Below are positions 1 to 7,031 of a DNA stretch of 16,610 nucleotides, in pieces; position 1 is the first letter of the stretch; every line of letters starts with the position of its first letter. Origin of the DNA: Desulfuromonadales bacterium (GTDB lineage Bacteria > Desulfobacterota > Desulfuromonadia > Desulfuromonadales > JACZKF01); the NCBI GenBank assembly GCA_014860175.1, contig JACZKF010000035.1, forward strand, positions 1 through 16,610, written 5' to 3'. A model generated the notes under the pieces. The model saw only the letters and a list, made by a program, of their open reading frames with translations. It did no database searches and was not told where the DNA came from. Position numbers and translations under genes: made by a program.

Positions 1-18
1 ACAACCGAGTTTTACGGT

Positions 19-136
19 TTTCGGTGGCTATAGCGCAGGGGCCACACCTGTTCCCATCCCGAACACAGAAGTTAAGCCCTGCCGCGCCGATGATACTGCA
101 TGGGTAACTATGTGGGAAAGTAGGTCGCCGCCGAAA
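19..136 (+). rRNA. rrf: 5S ribosomal RNA
   Basis: About 118 nt with the typical bacterial 5S core: the CCACACCTG and TTCCCATCCCGAAC segments, then GAAGTTAAGCCC, and a closing helix in which TTTTCGGTGGC at the 5' end pairs with GTCGCCGCCGAAA at the 3' end. An intrinsic terminator follows about 10 nt downstream, so this is the last gene of an rrn operon whose 16S and 23S genes would lie before the window. The exact ends are set from the helix and may be off by one or two bases. Confidence 0.95.
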
Positions 137-144
137 TTAAACTG

Positions 145-178
145 AAAATCCCGCCTCTTCTGAGGCGGGATTTTTTTT
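145..178 (+). terminator. Rho-independent terminator of the rrn operon
   Basis: A perfect GC-rich stem (ATCCCGCCTC / GAGGCGGGAT) with a short TTCT-type loop is followed by a run of eight T. It lies directly after the 5S gene. The stem is flanked by AAAA on the left and T8 on the right, so it could also work weakly on the minus strand for the receiver-GAF gene that ends at 307. Confidence 0.93.
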
Positions 179-306
179 GTCTTAACTCCCCAAACTCCCC
201 AATTGATTTTTCCCCCCACTCTTCTGCCTTTTTAGCTACTCCCAAATCAAAATTCGCTGGTTACCAAAACCGCTCCGCGTCGACACCTCTGCACTGGCCG
301 GCGTGT

Positions 307-1278
307 TCAGGCCGCAGGATTGAGGCGCCCGCGTTTCAGTTGGTAAATGATCCCCACTTTTTCCATCGCCAGGACAGCGTGATGGGCGAGTTGGATGAGA
401 AAGTTGAGTTCAGGCTCACCGAAGGGGTCTTCTTTCTGGCGACCGGAGATGAGGACCAGCCCGAGGAGTCGGTCATGGCGCCGCAGTGGGGCAGCCAGAA
501 GTCCGGGGGAGCTCAGCAACTGGTCGCGCTCCCAGTCGGTGACCTCGGCGGCCAGGCCGTCCGGGAACGGGCCGGGGAGTACGACCGGCTGTCCGCTTTG
601 GGCCAAGGTCAGGATCAAGCCGGAGGGAAGCCCCTGACTATAGGCCCGGCAAGCCTCTTGAGCGATCCCTTCGCCGATTTTCAGCGCCAGTTGATCGCCG
701 CTGCGGTCGAACAGGGCCAGCAGCCCGCGGTTGGCGTGCAGTTCGGCCATTGCGCAGGCAAGGAGTTCGCGTAACAACGGCTCGATCTCGACCGTGACAG
801 CCAGCTTTTCGACCGATTTGTTTAAGGCTTGCATCATTTTATGCGCCCGCTGGAGGGATCGGTTCTGCTGCTCCAGTTCCCTGAGCAGTTGCTGATTCTC
901 CTGGCGCAGCTGAATCTGGCGGAATGCCCGCTCAATGGCGTTGAACAGGATCTCCCCGGTGTCGATTGGGCGAACGATAAAATCGTAAGCGCCTAAGCGC
1001 AAGGCCTGCAGCAGGTTGAAGGAGGAGGCATTGTGGGTGATCAGGATGATCTCCACTTCCGGAGATACCTCTTTGATCGTCTTCAGCAGATAGAGGCCGC
1101 TTTTGGCCGGCAGTTCCGACTCAGTCAGGACCAAGTGGATCGTCCCCTGCCGCAGCAGCTGCAGCGCCTCCTCGCAAGAGGCGGCCTCCAGGGTCTGGAT
1201 ATCCCGTTCCAGCAGGAGGTTTGTGAGTTGATTGCGCCTTTCATCGGAATGATCTACCACCAGAATCTGTTTGCTCAT
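307..1278 (-). CDS. Response-regulator-like protein: degenerate receiver, coiled coil, GAF domain
   Basis: 323 residues. Residues 3-118 form a CheY-like receiver, 120-158 are rich in Q, E, L and R and probably coiled, and 160-305 resemble a GAF sensor domain. There is no DNA-binding or recognisable catalytic output domain, so it probably acts through protein contacts or ligand sensing. The receiver is atypical. The phosphoacceptor position is Glu (E53 in VLTESELP, normally Asp). The acidic pair is D9-H10, and the conserved Lys is R103 (VRPID). The switch Thr is present (T81). It is therefore unlikely to be phosphorylated normally, and E53 might mimic the phosphorylated state. The ATG at 1278 has a GGAGGGGAG ribosome site. 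It lies downstream of resB on the same strand but has its own promoter candidate and a 128 bp gap, so it is probably a separate unit. The pathway it serves is unknown. Confidence 0.85.
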   Translation of the reverse strand: MSKQILVVDHSDERRNQLTNLLLERDIQTLEAASCEEALQLLRQGTIHLVLTESELPAKSGLYLLKTIKEVSPEVEIILITHNASSFNLLQALRLGAYDFIVRPIDTGEILFNAIERAFRQIQLRQENQQLLRELEQQNRSLQRAHKMMQALNKSVEKLAVTVEIEPLLRELLACAMAELHANRGLLALFDRSGDQLALKIGEGIAQEACRAYSQGLPSGLILTLAQSGQPVVLPGPFPDGLAAEVTDWERDQLLSSPGLLAAPLRRHDRLLGLVLISGRQKEDPFGEPELNFLIQLAHHAVLAMEKVGIIYQLKRGRLNPAA

Positions 1279-1342
1279 CTACTCCCCTCCCCCATGCTGG
1301 CCGGCTACCTGCCAACCACCAACCACTTAATCCCCGCTGCTG

Positions 1343-1371
1343 ATGGTACAGATTTTCATGCTAGCGGTCAA
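1343..1371 (-). promoter_or_regulatory. Sigma-70-like promoter for the receiver-GAF gene
   Basis: On the minus strand, TTGACC (1371-1366) is followed after 17 nt by TACCAT (1348-1343). The start would be near 1336, giving a leader of about 58 nt before the ATG at 1278. Both boxes match the consensus well, but this is a visual match only. Confidence 0.5.
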
Positions 1372-1406
1372 ACGCTTCCACCGAGGTTGCAGCTGACACG
1401 AAAAGG

Positions 1407-2459
1407 TCAGTAAATTTCCGGCCGATCACCTCTGCGGCGCTTCGCGTAGAAGGAAACAAGAGCGAACACAATGCCGGCAAGCATGGAAGTGGCGCCGGCC
1501 GCGGCCAGAGGCCATCCGGGGTCGAGGGTGATGGTGAACAGTCCGAAGGGACGATAGAGCGGCTCCAGCGGCCGCAGGTCAACGCCGGCGACAGCCAGAG
1601 CCGGCGGCGCCGGCTCCTCGGAAGGGAGATACCAGCCTTGCCACGGTACGGCGGCGGAGGAATGGAGCTGGAGCAGAAAAGCTGGGCGGCCAGCAGACTC
1701 ACCTCTCTGGATGACTTGGCCACCTGGGCGCCGGGTGGCGTTCGGATAGATGGCAAGTACCCGCAGCTCTCCCCCTCCCGGGATCTCCAGTCGGCTGCCG
1801 GGGGTAAGGTGAACCGTCCCCAGCGGCGGGAACAGAGTTCGAAAGCCGACGACCTGCTGGCCAAAGGAGAGGGGGATCACCACCAGGGAGCGTTGGAGGA
1901 GCGGGTGATTGGTGCGGGCGACCTTGCGGGTAAGGACCGTATCTCCACGCAGCAGGCGCAGATCGGCAATGATGTCGATCTGCCGCCCCTTGGCCAAGAC
2001 CGGCTCGAGCGTCTCCAACTGCAGGTAGTGGCCGCTCATCCCTGGCACCGGGATCGTCTGGCCGATGGTTATCCGCACCCCTTCGGTGCGCAAACCGGAG
2101 ATGCTTCCCCACAGGTAGCCGATCAGGAGCAGGACGAAGCCGAGGTGCACCAGGTATTCACCTGTTTTGCGCCAGCGGCTGCGCAGGTTGAGCAGCCAAT
2201 CGATAAAACAGCAAAGCGTGTTAAAGCCCAGGAGGACCAGCAGCAGGCCGGCCACCGGGACCCACCAGGTGTGAGATGGGGCCTGGGATCCGAGGCTGCG
2301 CCACCAGGCGAGCAACGGGAGTTGGTCCATCGGCCCGAACAGGCGCGGATAGGCCGGGATCAGCAACGACCCGCCGATCATCACCATCGTCCCCGTGGAG
2401 GCGAGAACGATCGCCAGTTTGAGAGAGCAGCAAAAGCGCCAGAGCCGTTGGCCGAACAT
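1407..2459 (-). CDS. resB: ResB-family cytochrome c biogenesis protein
   Basis: 350-residue membrane protein of the System II (Ccs) cytochrome c maturation complex, which with CcsA moves haem across the membrane and attaches it to apocytochromes. Predicted membrane segments are near residues 12-34, 66-88, 102-120 and 315-338. A large, mostly beta, extracytoplasmic region lies between segments 3 and 4, and a basic tail (KRRRGDR) follows. The His in EYLVHLGFVLLLIG (H105) fits the family's conserved transmembrane His. The C-terminal DPGWPLAAAGA stretch is also typical. I chose the ATG at 2459: it begins MFGQRLWRFCCSLKLA, a typical ResB start, lies one base after the ccsA stop and follows GGAG. 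The reading frame stays open upstream only through ccsA. Tight linkage to ccsA supports the call. Confidence 0.88.
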   Translation of the reverse strand: MFGQRLWRFCCSLKLAIVLASTGTMVMIGGSLLIPAYPRLFGPMDQLPLLAWWRSLGSQAPSHTWWVPVAGLLLVLLGFNTLCCFIDWLLNLRSRWRKTGEYLVHLGFVLLLIGYLWGSISGLRTEGVRITIGQTIPVPGMSGHYLQLETLEPVLAKGRQIDIIADLRLLRGDTVLTRKVARTNHPLLQRSLVVIPLSFGQQVVGFRTLFPPLGTVHLTPGSRLEIPGGGELRVLAIYPNATRRPGGQVIQRGESAGRPAFLLQLHSSAAVPWQGWYLPSEEPAPPALAVAGVDLRPLEPLYRPFGLFTITLDPGWPLAAAGATSMLAGIVFALVSFYAKRRRGDRPEIY

Positions 2460-2460
2460 A

Positions 2461-3258
2461 CTACTCCAGGGGGTGATTGCTGCTAAGCAGCAGGCCAATG
2501 CCGAGGTAGGTGAACAGGACCACCCCGAAGCCGGCGATGGAGAGGATGGCATAGCCGGTCCCCTGCCAGCGCCGGACAAATTTGGCGTGGCACATGCCGG
2601 AATAAAAGAGCCAGACCAGAAACGACCAGACCCCTTTGATGTTCCAGGAAAACCAGTAACCCCAGGCCACCTGGGCCCAGATGCTGCCAAACAGCATGCA
2701 GAGGGTGAAGCAGGCAAAACCGAGAAAGATCGCTTCTTCATTCAACCGGCGCAATTGCGCCAGGGGGGGCAGTCGTGAAGTACCGGTCCGACGCTGGAGC
2801 AGGTAGAGAACCCCGAGGGAAAAGGCCATGGCAAAAAAGGCATAACCGACAAAGGAGAAGGCGACGTGCAGGGTAAATAGCGGCGTATCGAGGGCCGGAA
2901 TCAGGGGGGGTAGGGCGGCATCTCGCCCCATCACACTGATCAGCAGCAACATATTGACGAAGATGACAAACAGGCCGGCGGCACCGATCCGGTAGCGCAG
3001 TTCGAAGTAGAGATAGACGCCGGCCAATGCCCAACTGAAAAAGAATTGAGTCGAGAAGAGGTTGGTGACCGGCAGGTAGCCGGCGAGCCACCAGCGATAA
3101 CCAAGAAACAGCGATTGCAGGGCGAAGGCGGTGGCGGTCAGGCCGAAGGCCACGTGCTGGACTCCCGGCCGGCGCCAGCGAAGTTGCAGCGGGTAGAGAG
3201 AGGCGGCGGCCAGATAGGCGACCAAGATAATGAATGGCAGGATTTTGGTTTCGGGCAT
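2461..3258 (-). CDS. ccsA: Cytochrome c assembly protein CcsA/HemX-like
   Basis: 265-residue polytopic membrane protein (about eight hydrophobic segments), the haem-handling partner of ResB in System II cytochrome c maturation. Family marks are the PVTNLFSTQFFF segment (residues 63-73, like the PxxNxYE motif), His in TPLFTLHVAFSF (H131), a tryptophan-rich WWD-like stretch at 194-213, and C-terminal H224 and H262. The WWD core reads WGYWFSWNIKGVW. The usual Asp-Pro-Lys-Glu is Asn-Ile-Lys-Gly, so the motif is altered. A TTG at 3309 in frame could extend the N-terminus by 17 residues. ATG at 3258 is preferred because it gives a clean hydrophobic N-terminus and lies downstream of a candidate -10 box, although its ribosome site (GAGG about 15 nt upstream) is weak. 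It is transcribed divergently from bioW and stops just before resB. Confidence 0.87.
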   Translation of the reverse strand: MPETKILPFIILVAYLAAASLYPLQLRWRRPGVQHVAFGLTATAFALQSLFLGYRWWLAGYLPVTNLFSTQFFFSWALAGVYLYFELRYRIGAAGLFVIFVNMLLLISVMGRDAALPPLIPALDTPLFTLHVAFSFVGYAFFAMAFSLGVLYLLQRRTGTSRLPPLAQLRRLNEEAIFLGFACFTLCMLFGSIWAQVAWGYWFSWNIKGVWSFLVWLFYSGMCHAKFVRRWQGTGYAILSIAGFGVVLFTYLGIGLLLSSNHPLE

Positions 3259-3295
3259 AGCGATGAAGTGCAGCCTCAGGTGAAGGCGAGCGGCG

Positions 3296-3301
3296 AGAAT
3301 A
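3296..3301 (-). promoter_or_regulatory. Candidate extended -10 promoter for ccsA-resB
   Basis: Minus-strand TGC-TATTCT, an extended -10 element, would start transcription near 3289, about 30 nt before the ccsA ATG. No good -35 box is seen at the right distance. It is included because the divergent arrangement requires a promoter here and this is the best match. Confidence 0.3.
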
Positions 3302-3336
3302 GCATGCAAAAGCGAGCGAGGGCCAGAGAAAACGGC

Positions 3337-3368
3337 TTGTTAACCATCCGCGGAGATCAGGTTGACAA
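3337..3368. promoter_or_regulatory. BirA-type biotin operator
   Basis: TTGTTAACC (3337-3345) and GGTTGACAA (3360-3368) form an inverted repeat with a 14 nt spacer. The right arm differs by one base from the perfect complement. This matches the well-known operator of the bifunctional biotin repressor/biotin ligase BirA (TTGTTAACC-N14/15-GGTTAACAA type). It overlaps the -35 box of the bioW promoter and sits directly upstream of four biotin genes. Repression by biotinoyl-AMP-bound BirA is therefore the expected control, and the genome should encode a BirA with an N-terminal helix-turn-helix. Confidence 0.92.
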
Positions 3369-3390
3369 CCCCGGCAGTGCATGCTAATTT
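3362..3390 (+). promoter_or_regulatory. Promoter of the biotin operon
   Basis: A perfect TTGACA (3362-3367) is followed after 17 nt by TAATTT (3385-3390), with TG one base before the -10 (extended -10, TGC-TAATTT). Counting seven bases on from the -10 puts the start at 3396-3398, on or next to the A of the bioW ATG at 3398. No Shine-Dalgarno sequence precedes that ATG, which agrees with a leaderless message. The TTGACA is also part of the right arm of the BirA operator. Confidence 0.8.
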
Positions 3391-3397
3391 CGCCGCC

Positions 3398-4198
3398 ATG
3401 CCCCAGTCTCTGTACAGTATCCGCATGCACGCCACCCGGGAAGGGAGGCATCTTTCCGGTGCCGAACGCCTCGCCCCCCGCAGTGCGGTGGAGGCTCTGG
3501 CCGCCGCCTTGGTGCGCCGGGCACTGGAGCATCCCCGTGGTCAAGCCGACCGGCTGCGGCTGACGGTGGAGGCGGTCCCGGCCGAAACCGTTCGCTTCGC
3601 CCAGTTGCCGGATCTGCGCACCGTCCCGGTGGCTGACTACTTCGTCGGTCGGCAGGCGGCGCTACGGTTGCTGGAGCGCGCCGGGGTGGCGCCTGAGGCG
3701 GCGGCGATCGCCATGCAGGCGCTCGCCGCCGGCGCCGCCCCCGAAGGGGTGGCGATGCGCGGGGCGATGCTGGTCGACGCCCAGACCGGGGCGCGCCTGG
3801 AGGCCGATCCGGCACGGGGAATCCGGGTCAGCCGGATGGATCTGGCCGCCTCGACCGAAACCGAGCTTGGCCAGGGGCTGCGCCCCCTGGGGTTGGACAA
3901 CCCCCATGTGCGCGAAGCGCTGTTGCTCGCCGGCAAGGTTCTGGCTGCCCCGGCCATTGTTGCCGAGCTGTGCTGGTCGGACGATCCGGACTACACCGCC
4001 GGCTACGTCGCCGCTCCTCACCTCGGCTACGTCCGCCTCCCTCACCTCAAGCCAGCGGGGGAAGAGCGCGGCGGCCGGGCGTTCTTTCTTCGCGGCGGCC
4101 GGGAAGAGCTGCCGGCGCTGATCGACTTTCTGGAAAAACAGCCGGTCCTTTTTGACCGCCTTGGCGCTCTGCGAGGCGAAACGCTGCTGGAGGAATGA
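3398..4198 (+). CDS. bioW: 6-carboxyhexanoate--CoA ligase (pimeloyl-CoA synthetase)
   Basis: 266 residues, close to the usual 250-260 of BioW. The enzyme activates free pimelate with ATP and CoA to pimeloyl-CoA, a substrate for BioF. Recognised family segments are LYSIRMHATREGRHLSGAER (residues 5-24), RGAMLVDAQTGARLE followed by RGIRVSRMD (121-148), REALLLAGKVLAAPAIVAE (172-190) and SDDPDYTAGYVA (194-205), with GRAFFL near the C-terminus. The ATG at 3398 is chosen over the in-frame TTG at 3362 because that TTG is the promoter -35 box and family homology begins at MPQSLYSIRM. It is the first gene of the biotin operon. bioF starts 3 nt after its stop, and the bioW end carries the bioF ribosome site (GGAGG). 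It is unusual in sharing an operon with bioC and bioH. Confidence 0.93.
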   Translation: MPQSLYSIRMHATREGRHLSGAERLAPRSAVEALAAALVRRALEHPRGQADRLRLTVEAVPAETVRFAQLPDLRTVPVADYFVGRQAALRLLERAGVAPEAAAIAMQALAAGAAPEGVAMRGAMLVDAQTGARLEADPARGIRVSRMDLAASTETELGQGLRPLGLDNPHVREALLLAGKVLAAPAIVAELCWSDDPDYTAGYVAAPHLGYVRLPHLKPAGEERGGRAFFLRGGREELPALIDFLEKQPVLFDRLGALRGETLLEE

Positions 4199-4201
4199 CG
4201 C

Positions 4202-5374
4202 ATGCAGGAGTGGCACCGGCAGCTCGAAGAGCTGGCGCAGCAGGGGATGAAGCGGACTCTGCGCACCATTGAAAGTGCCCAGGGGCCGTGGGTGCAGGTG
4301 GCCGGGCGCGACCTGTTACTGCTCTGCTCCAACAACTATCTGGGGCTGGCCAGTCATCCGGCCTTGGTGGAAGCTGCTGGCGCAGCGATGGAACGCTACG
4401 GCTTCGGCACCGGCGGCAGTCGTCTGATCTCCGGCTCGATGCGCGCCCACCGCCGTCTGGAAGAAGCTCTTGCGGCCTTCAAGGGGGTGGATGCCGCCCT
4501 TCTCTTCAACTCCGGCTACGCCGCCAACACCGGCCTTCTGCCGGCCCTCTTCGGCCCTGGCGACCTGATCTTCTCCGATGCTCTCAATCATGCCAGCCTG
4601 GTCGACGGCTGCCGGCTCAGCCGCGCCCGAACCATCGTCTATCCACATGCCGATGTCGCCGCCCTGGAAGCTCTGATGGCGGCGCAGGCCCCGCAACGCC
4701 AGGGGCGCTGGCTGATTCTGACCGACGGCGTTTTCAGCATGGATGGCGATCTGGCGCCGCTGCCTGACCTGGTACGGCTCAAGCATCAGTACGATGCTTT
4801 GCTGATGGTCGATGATGCGCACGGCACCGGCGTTCTCGGCGCCACCGGCCGGGGGACCGGCGAGCATTTCGGCTGCCTGGATGCGATCGATCTGCACATG
4901 GGGACATTGAGCAAGGCCATGGGCGGATTCGGCGCCTTTGTTGCCGCCGGCCAGCCTCTTATCGACCTGCTGGTCAATCGGGGCCGCTCTTTCATCTTCT
5001 CCACCAGTTTGCCGCCGGCGGTGGCGGCCGCCGGTCTGGCCGCTCTTGAGTTGCTGCAAGGGGAGGAGGGGGAGCGTCGTCGGCAGGAGCTGTGGCGAAA
5101 CCGGGAAGCTTTTGCAGCCATTCTCCATGCCGCCGGGCTCGATTTGCTGGGGAGTGTCACCCCGATCATTCCGGTTCTGACCGGCGAGCCGGGGCCGACC
5201 ATGGCCTTGACCGACCGACTGCTGGACAAAGGGATCTTCGTGCAGGGGATCCGCCCGCCGACCGTTCCGACCGGCCGCTGCCGTCTGCGGGCGACGCTGA
5301 TGGCTGATCACCGGGAGCCGGAAGTCAAATACGCGGCCGAGCAGATGGTCGCCGCTCTGGCGGAGGCCCAGTGA
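4202..5374 (+). CDS. bioF: 8-amino-7-oxononanoate synthase
   Basis: 390 residues, the normal length for BioF. This cytoplasmic PLP enzyme condenses a pimeloyl thioester (CoA or ACP) with L-alanine, releasing CO2, to give 7-keto-8-aminopelargonate. Visible motifs are the SNNYLGLASHP entry (43-53), GTGGSRLISGS (69-79), LFNSGYAANTG, NHASLVDG (129-136), DDAHGTGVLG with D204 and H207, and the Schiff-base lysine K238 in GTLSKAMGG. The ATG follows GGAGG by 8 nt. Its TGA overlaps the GTG start of the next gene (GTGA), so translation is probably coupled. The alternative family members KBL and ALAS share this fold, but the bio neighbours settle the call. Confidence 0.96.
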   Translation: MQEWHRQLEELAQQGMKRTLRTIESAQGPWVQVAGRDLLLLCSNNYLGLASHPALVEAAGAAMERYGFGTGGSRLISGSMRAHRRLEEALAAFKGVDAALLFNSGYAANTGLLPALFGPGDLIFSDALNHASLVDGCRLSRARTIVYPHADVAALEALMAAQAPQRQGRWLILTDGVFSMDGDLAPLPDLVRLKHQYDALLMVDDAHGTGVLGATGRGTGEHFGCLDAIDLHMGTLSKAMGGFGAFVAAGQPLIDLLVNRGRSFIFSTSLPPAVAAAGLAALELLQGEEGERRRQELWRNREAFAAILHAAGLDLLGSVTPIIPVLTGEPGPTMALTDRLLDKGIFVQGIRPPTVPTGRCRLRATLMADHREPEVKYAAEQMVAALAEAQ

Positions 5375-6177
5375 AATTCTTCTCTTTGCCGGGCGGCCGT
5401 CGCTTGGCCTGGCGGGAAGCCGGGGTCGGCCGGCCACTGGTGCTGCTGCATGGCTGGTCGATGTCGTCGGCCGTGTTCACCGAAGCCCTGGAGCACCTCT
5501 CGGCGGATTTTCGCGTGCTGGCTCCCGATCTGCGCGGACACGGCGACTCCGAAGGGGGGGAGGGGTACCTCCTGACCGACTTTGCCGCCGATCTGGCGAG
5601 GTGGCTGCAGGGGCTGGAGCTCGAAGATGTCGGCGCCGTCGGCTGGTCCCTGGGGGGACAGGTGCTCCTGGAGCTGCTCGGGACGCCAGCGGCAGAGCGG
5701 ATCACCCGGATCGTTCTGGTCGGCAGCACCCCGCGGTTTGCCGCTGCCGCCGACTGGTCGGCCGGGCTCCCCGAGCTTCAGGTGCGGGCCATGGCTCGAG
5801 ATCTGCGCCGGGGATATCTGAAGGCCATGGTGGAGTTTTTTGCCTTGCAGTTCGCCGGTGAGGAGCTCCCGCCCCGGCGCCGGCAGCGGATTGTCGAATT
5901 TGCCGTGCGTCAGGGGAAGTTGCCGGAACCGCCGGTCGCCCTGGCGGCTCTGGAGACCTTGCGCGTCGCCGATCAGCGCCAGTCCCTGGCAGCCATTGCG
6001 CAGCCGGTGCTGGTCGTTCAAGGCGGTCTCGATCGCATCGTGGCGCCGGCCGCCGGCGAGTGGCTGGCCACCCGCTTGGCTCAGGGTCGCCTCGCCCTGC
6101 TGCCGCTGGCGGGGCATGCTCCGTTTCTCAGCCGCCCCGAGGAGGTGTTTACTTTATGGCGGGACTTTCTTCGCTGA
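5371..6177 (+). CDS. bioH: Pimeloyl-[ACP] methyl ester esterase BioH
   Basis: 268-residue alpha/beta hydrolase. BioH removes the methyl cap from pimeloyl-ACP methyl ester, ending the BioC-primed elongation. The triad is visible: nucleophile S93 in GWSLGG, D221 in VVQGGLDRIV, and H249 in GHAPFLSRP. The oxyanion-hole segment is LLHGWSMSS (25-33). Similarity to E. coli BioH extends beyond the triad (STPRFAAAADW, FFALQF and GHAPF), so it is a true BioH type rather than a generic hydrolase. It starts at GTG 5371, overlapping the bioF stop by 4 nt, and overlaps bioC by 22 nt. Position between bioF and bioC supports the role. Other pimeloyl-ACP esterases (BioG, BioK) are less similar. Confidence 0.9.
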   Translation: MKFFSLPGGRRLAWREAGVGRPLVLLHGWSMSSAVFTEALEHLSADFRVLAPDLRGHGDSEGGEGYLLTDFAADLARWLQGLELEDVGAVGWSLGGQVLLELLGTPAAERITRIVLVGSTPRFAAAADWSAGLPELQVRAMARDLRRGYLKAMVEFFALQFAGEELPPRRRQRIVEFAVRQGKLPEPPVALAALETLRVADQRQSLAAIAQPVLVVQGGLDRIVAPAAGEWLATRLAQGRLALLPLAGHAPFLSRPEEVFTLWRDFLR

Positions 6178-7031
6178 TGGCCCCTCGACGCCTCGATACA
6201 CTCAAGGTCCGGCGCAACTTCTCCCGGCAGGCGACGGAGTACGAGCGCCATGCCGTGGTGCAGCGCCGGGTGGCCGAACGGTTGCTGCAACTGTTGCTGG
6301 AAGGGGGGCTGGTCGGCGGCCCGGCTCTGGAGATCGGGGCTGGCACCGGCTATCTGCTGCATCGGCTGCGTCGGCTCTGCCCCGGGGTGCGGCCGGTGAT
6401 CTCCGATCTGGCCCATGCCATGACCTGCCAGGCCGCCGCCCGCCTGCCGCAGGTGCCGGCCGTCGACGCCGATGCCCAGGCCTTGCCGCTGCGCTGCGCC
6501 AGTCTCTCCCTGGTCGTCTCCTCCTCGGTCTACCAATGGGTGGAAGATCTGCCACTGGCCTTTGCGGAGATCGCCCGGGTGCTGCAGCCGGGAGGACGCT
6601 TTGCCATCGCTCTGTTCGGGGCGCGGACGCTGCACGAACTGCGCGATTCGCACCGTCGGGGGGCCGCCGAGGCGGGGCGCCATCCTTCGCATGCGCTGGA
6701 TTTTCCGGATCGGTCGACCGTGGCCGACGCCCTGGCGGCAGCCGGTTTTACCCGCTATCGCCTGCAGGTGGCCGAGGAGTGGGAGTTCTATTCCACCGCT
6801 CCCGAACTGCTACGTCATCTGAAGCAGATCGGGGCGCTCAACGCCGCCACCGACCGCCCCCCCGGCCTCGCTTCACGACAAGTGATGCAGCGCTTGGCGG
6901 CTCATTACGAACGCTTCCGGCAAGATGGCAAGCTTCCGGCCACCTATCAGGTCATCTATGTTCTGGGACGAAAGACGAGGGGGGTTTTGCCCGGGGGAGA
7001 GATCAAAGCACCTGCAGCACCGCGCACTTGA
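6156..7031 (+). CDS. bioC: Malonyl-[ACP] O-methyltransferase BioC
   Basis: 291-residue class I SAM methyltransferase. BioC methylates the free carboxyl of malonyl-ACP so that the fatty acid synthase can extend it to the pimeloyl length. Family marks are VRRNFSRQATEYERHAVVQR near the N-terminus, the SAM loop EIGAGTGYLLHRL (about residues 63-75), SVYQWVEDLPLAFAEIARVL with GGRFAIALFG, LLRHLKQIGALNA, and the C-terminal TYQVIYVLGRK. ATG 6156 has a strong GGAGGTG site 8 nt upstream. ATG 6177, which overlaps the bioH stop (TGATG), is a possible shorter start. A 20-residue Pro/Gly-rich tail follows the domain. The last 29 bp overlap the opposing rlmI gene, and no terminator is seen between them. It is the last gene of the biotin operon in this window. 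No bioA, bioD or bioB is present here. Confidence 0.92.
   Translation: MAGLSSLMAPRRLDTLKVRRNFSRQATEYERHAVVQRRVAERLLQLLLEGGLVGGPALEIGAGTGYLLHRLRRLCPGVRPVISDLAHAMTCQAAARLPQVPAVDADAQALPLRCASLSLVVSSSVYQWVEDLPLAFAEIARVLQPGGRFAIALFGARTLHELRDSHRRGAAEAGRHPSHALDFPDRSTVADALAAAGFTRYRLQVAEEWEFYSTAPELLRHLKQIGALNAATDRPPGLASRQVMQRLAAHYERFRQDGKLPATYQVIYVLGRKTRGVLPGGEIKAPAAPRT

Noticed and set aside
28..219. Minus-strand open frame over the 5S gene
   Set aside because: It lies on the complement of a well-defined rRNA and terminator and has no protein family features.
2460..2741. N-terminal extension of resB
   Set aside because: The upstream part only mirrors the ccsA coding region in another frame and looks unlike any ResB N-terminus.
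3307..3309. TTG as the start of ccsA
   Set aside because: It adds 17 residues without homology and lies upstream of the best -10 candidate. The ATG at 3258 gives a typical N-terminus.
3362..3397. Extended bioW start at TTG 3362
   Set aside because: The TTG is the first part of the TTGACA -35 box and the operator arm. Homology starts at ATG 3398.
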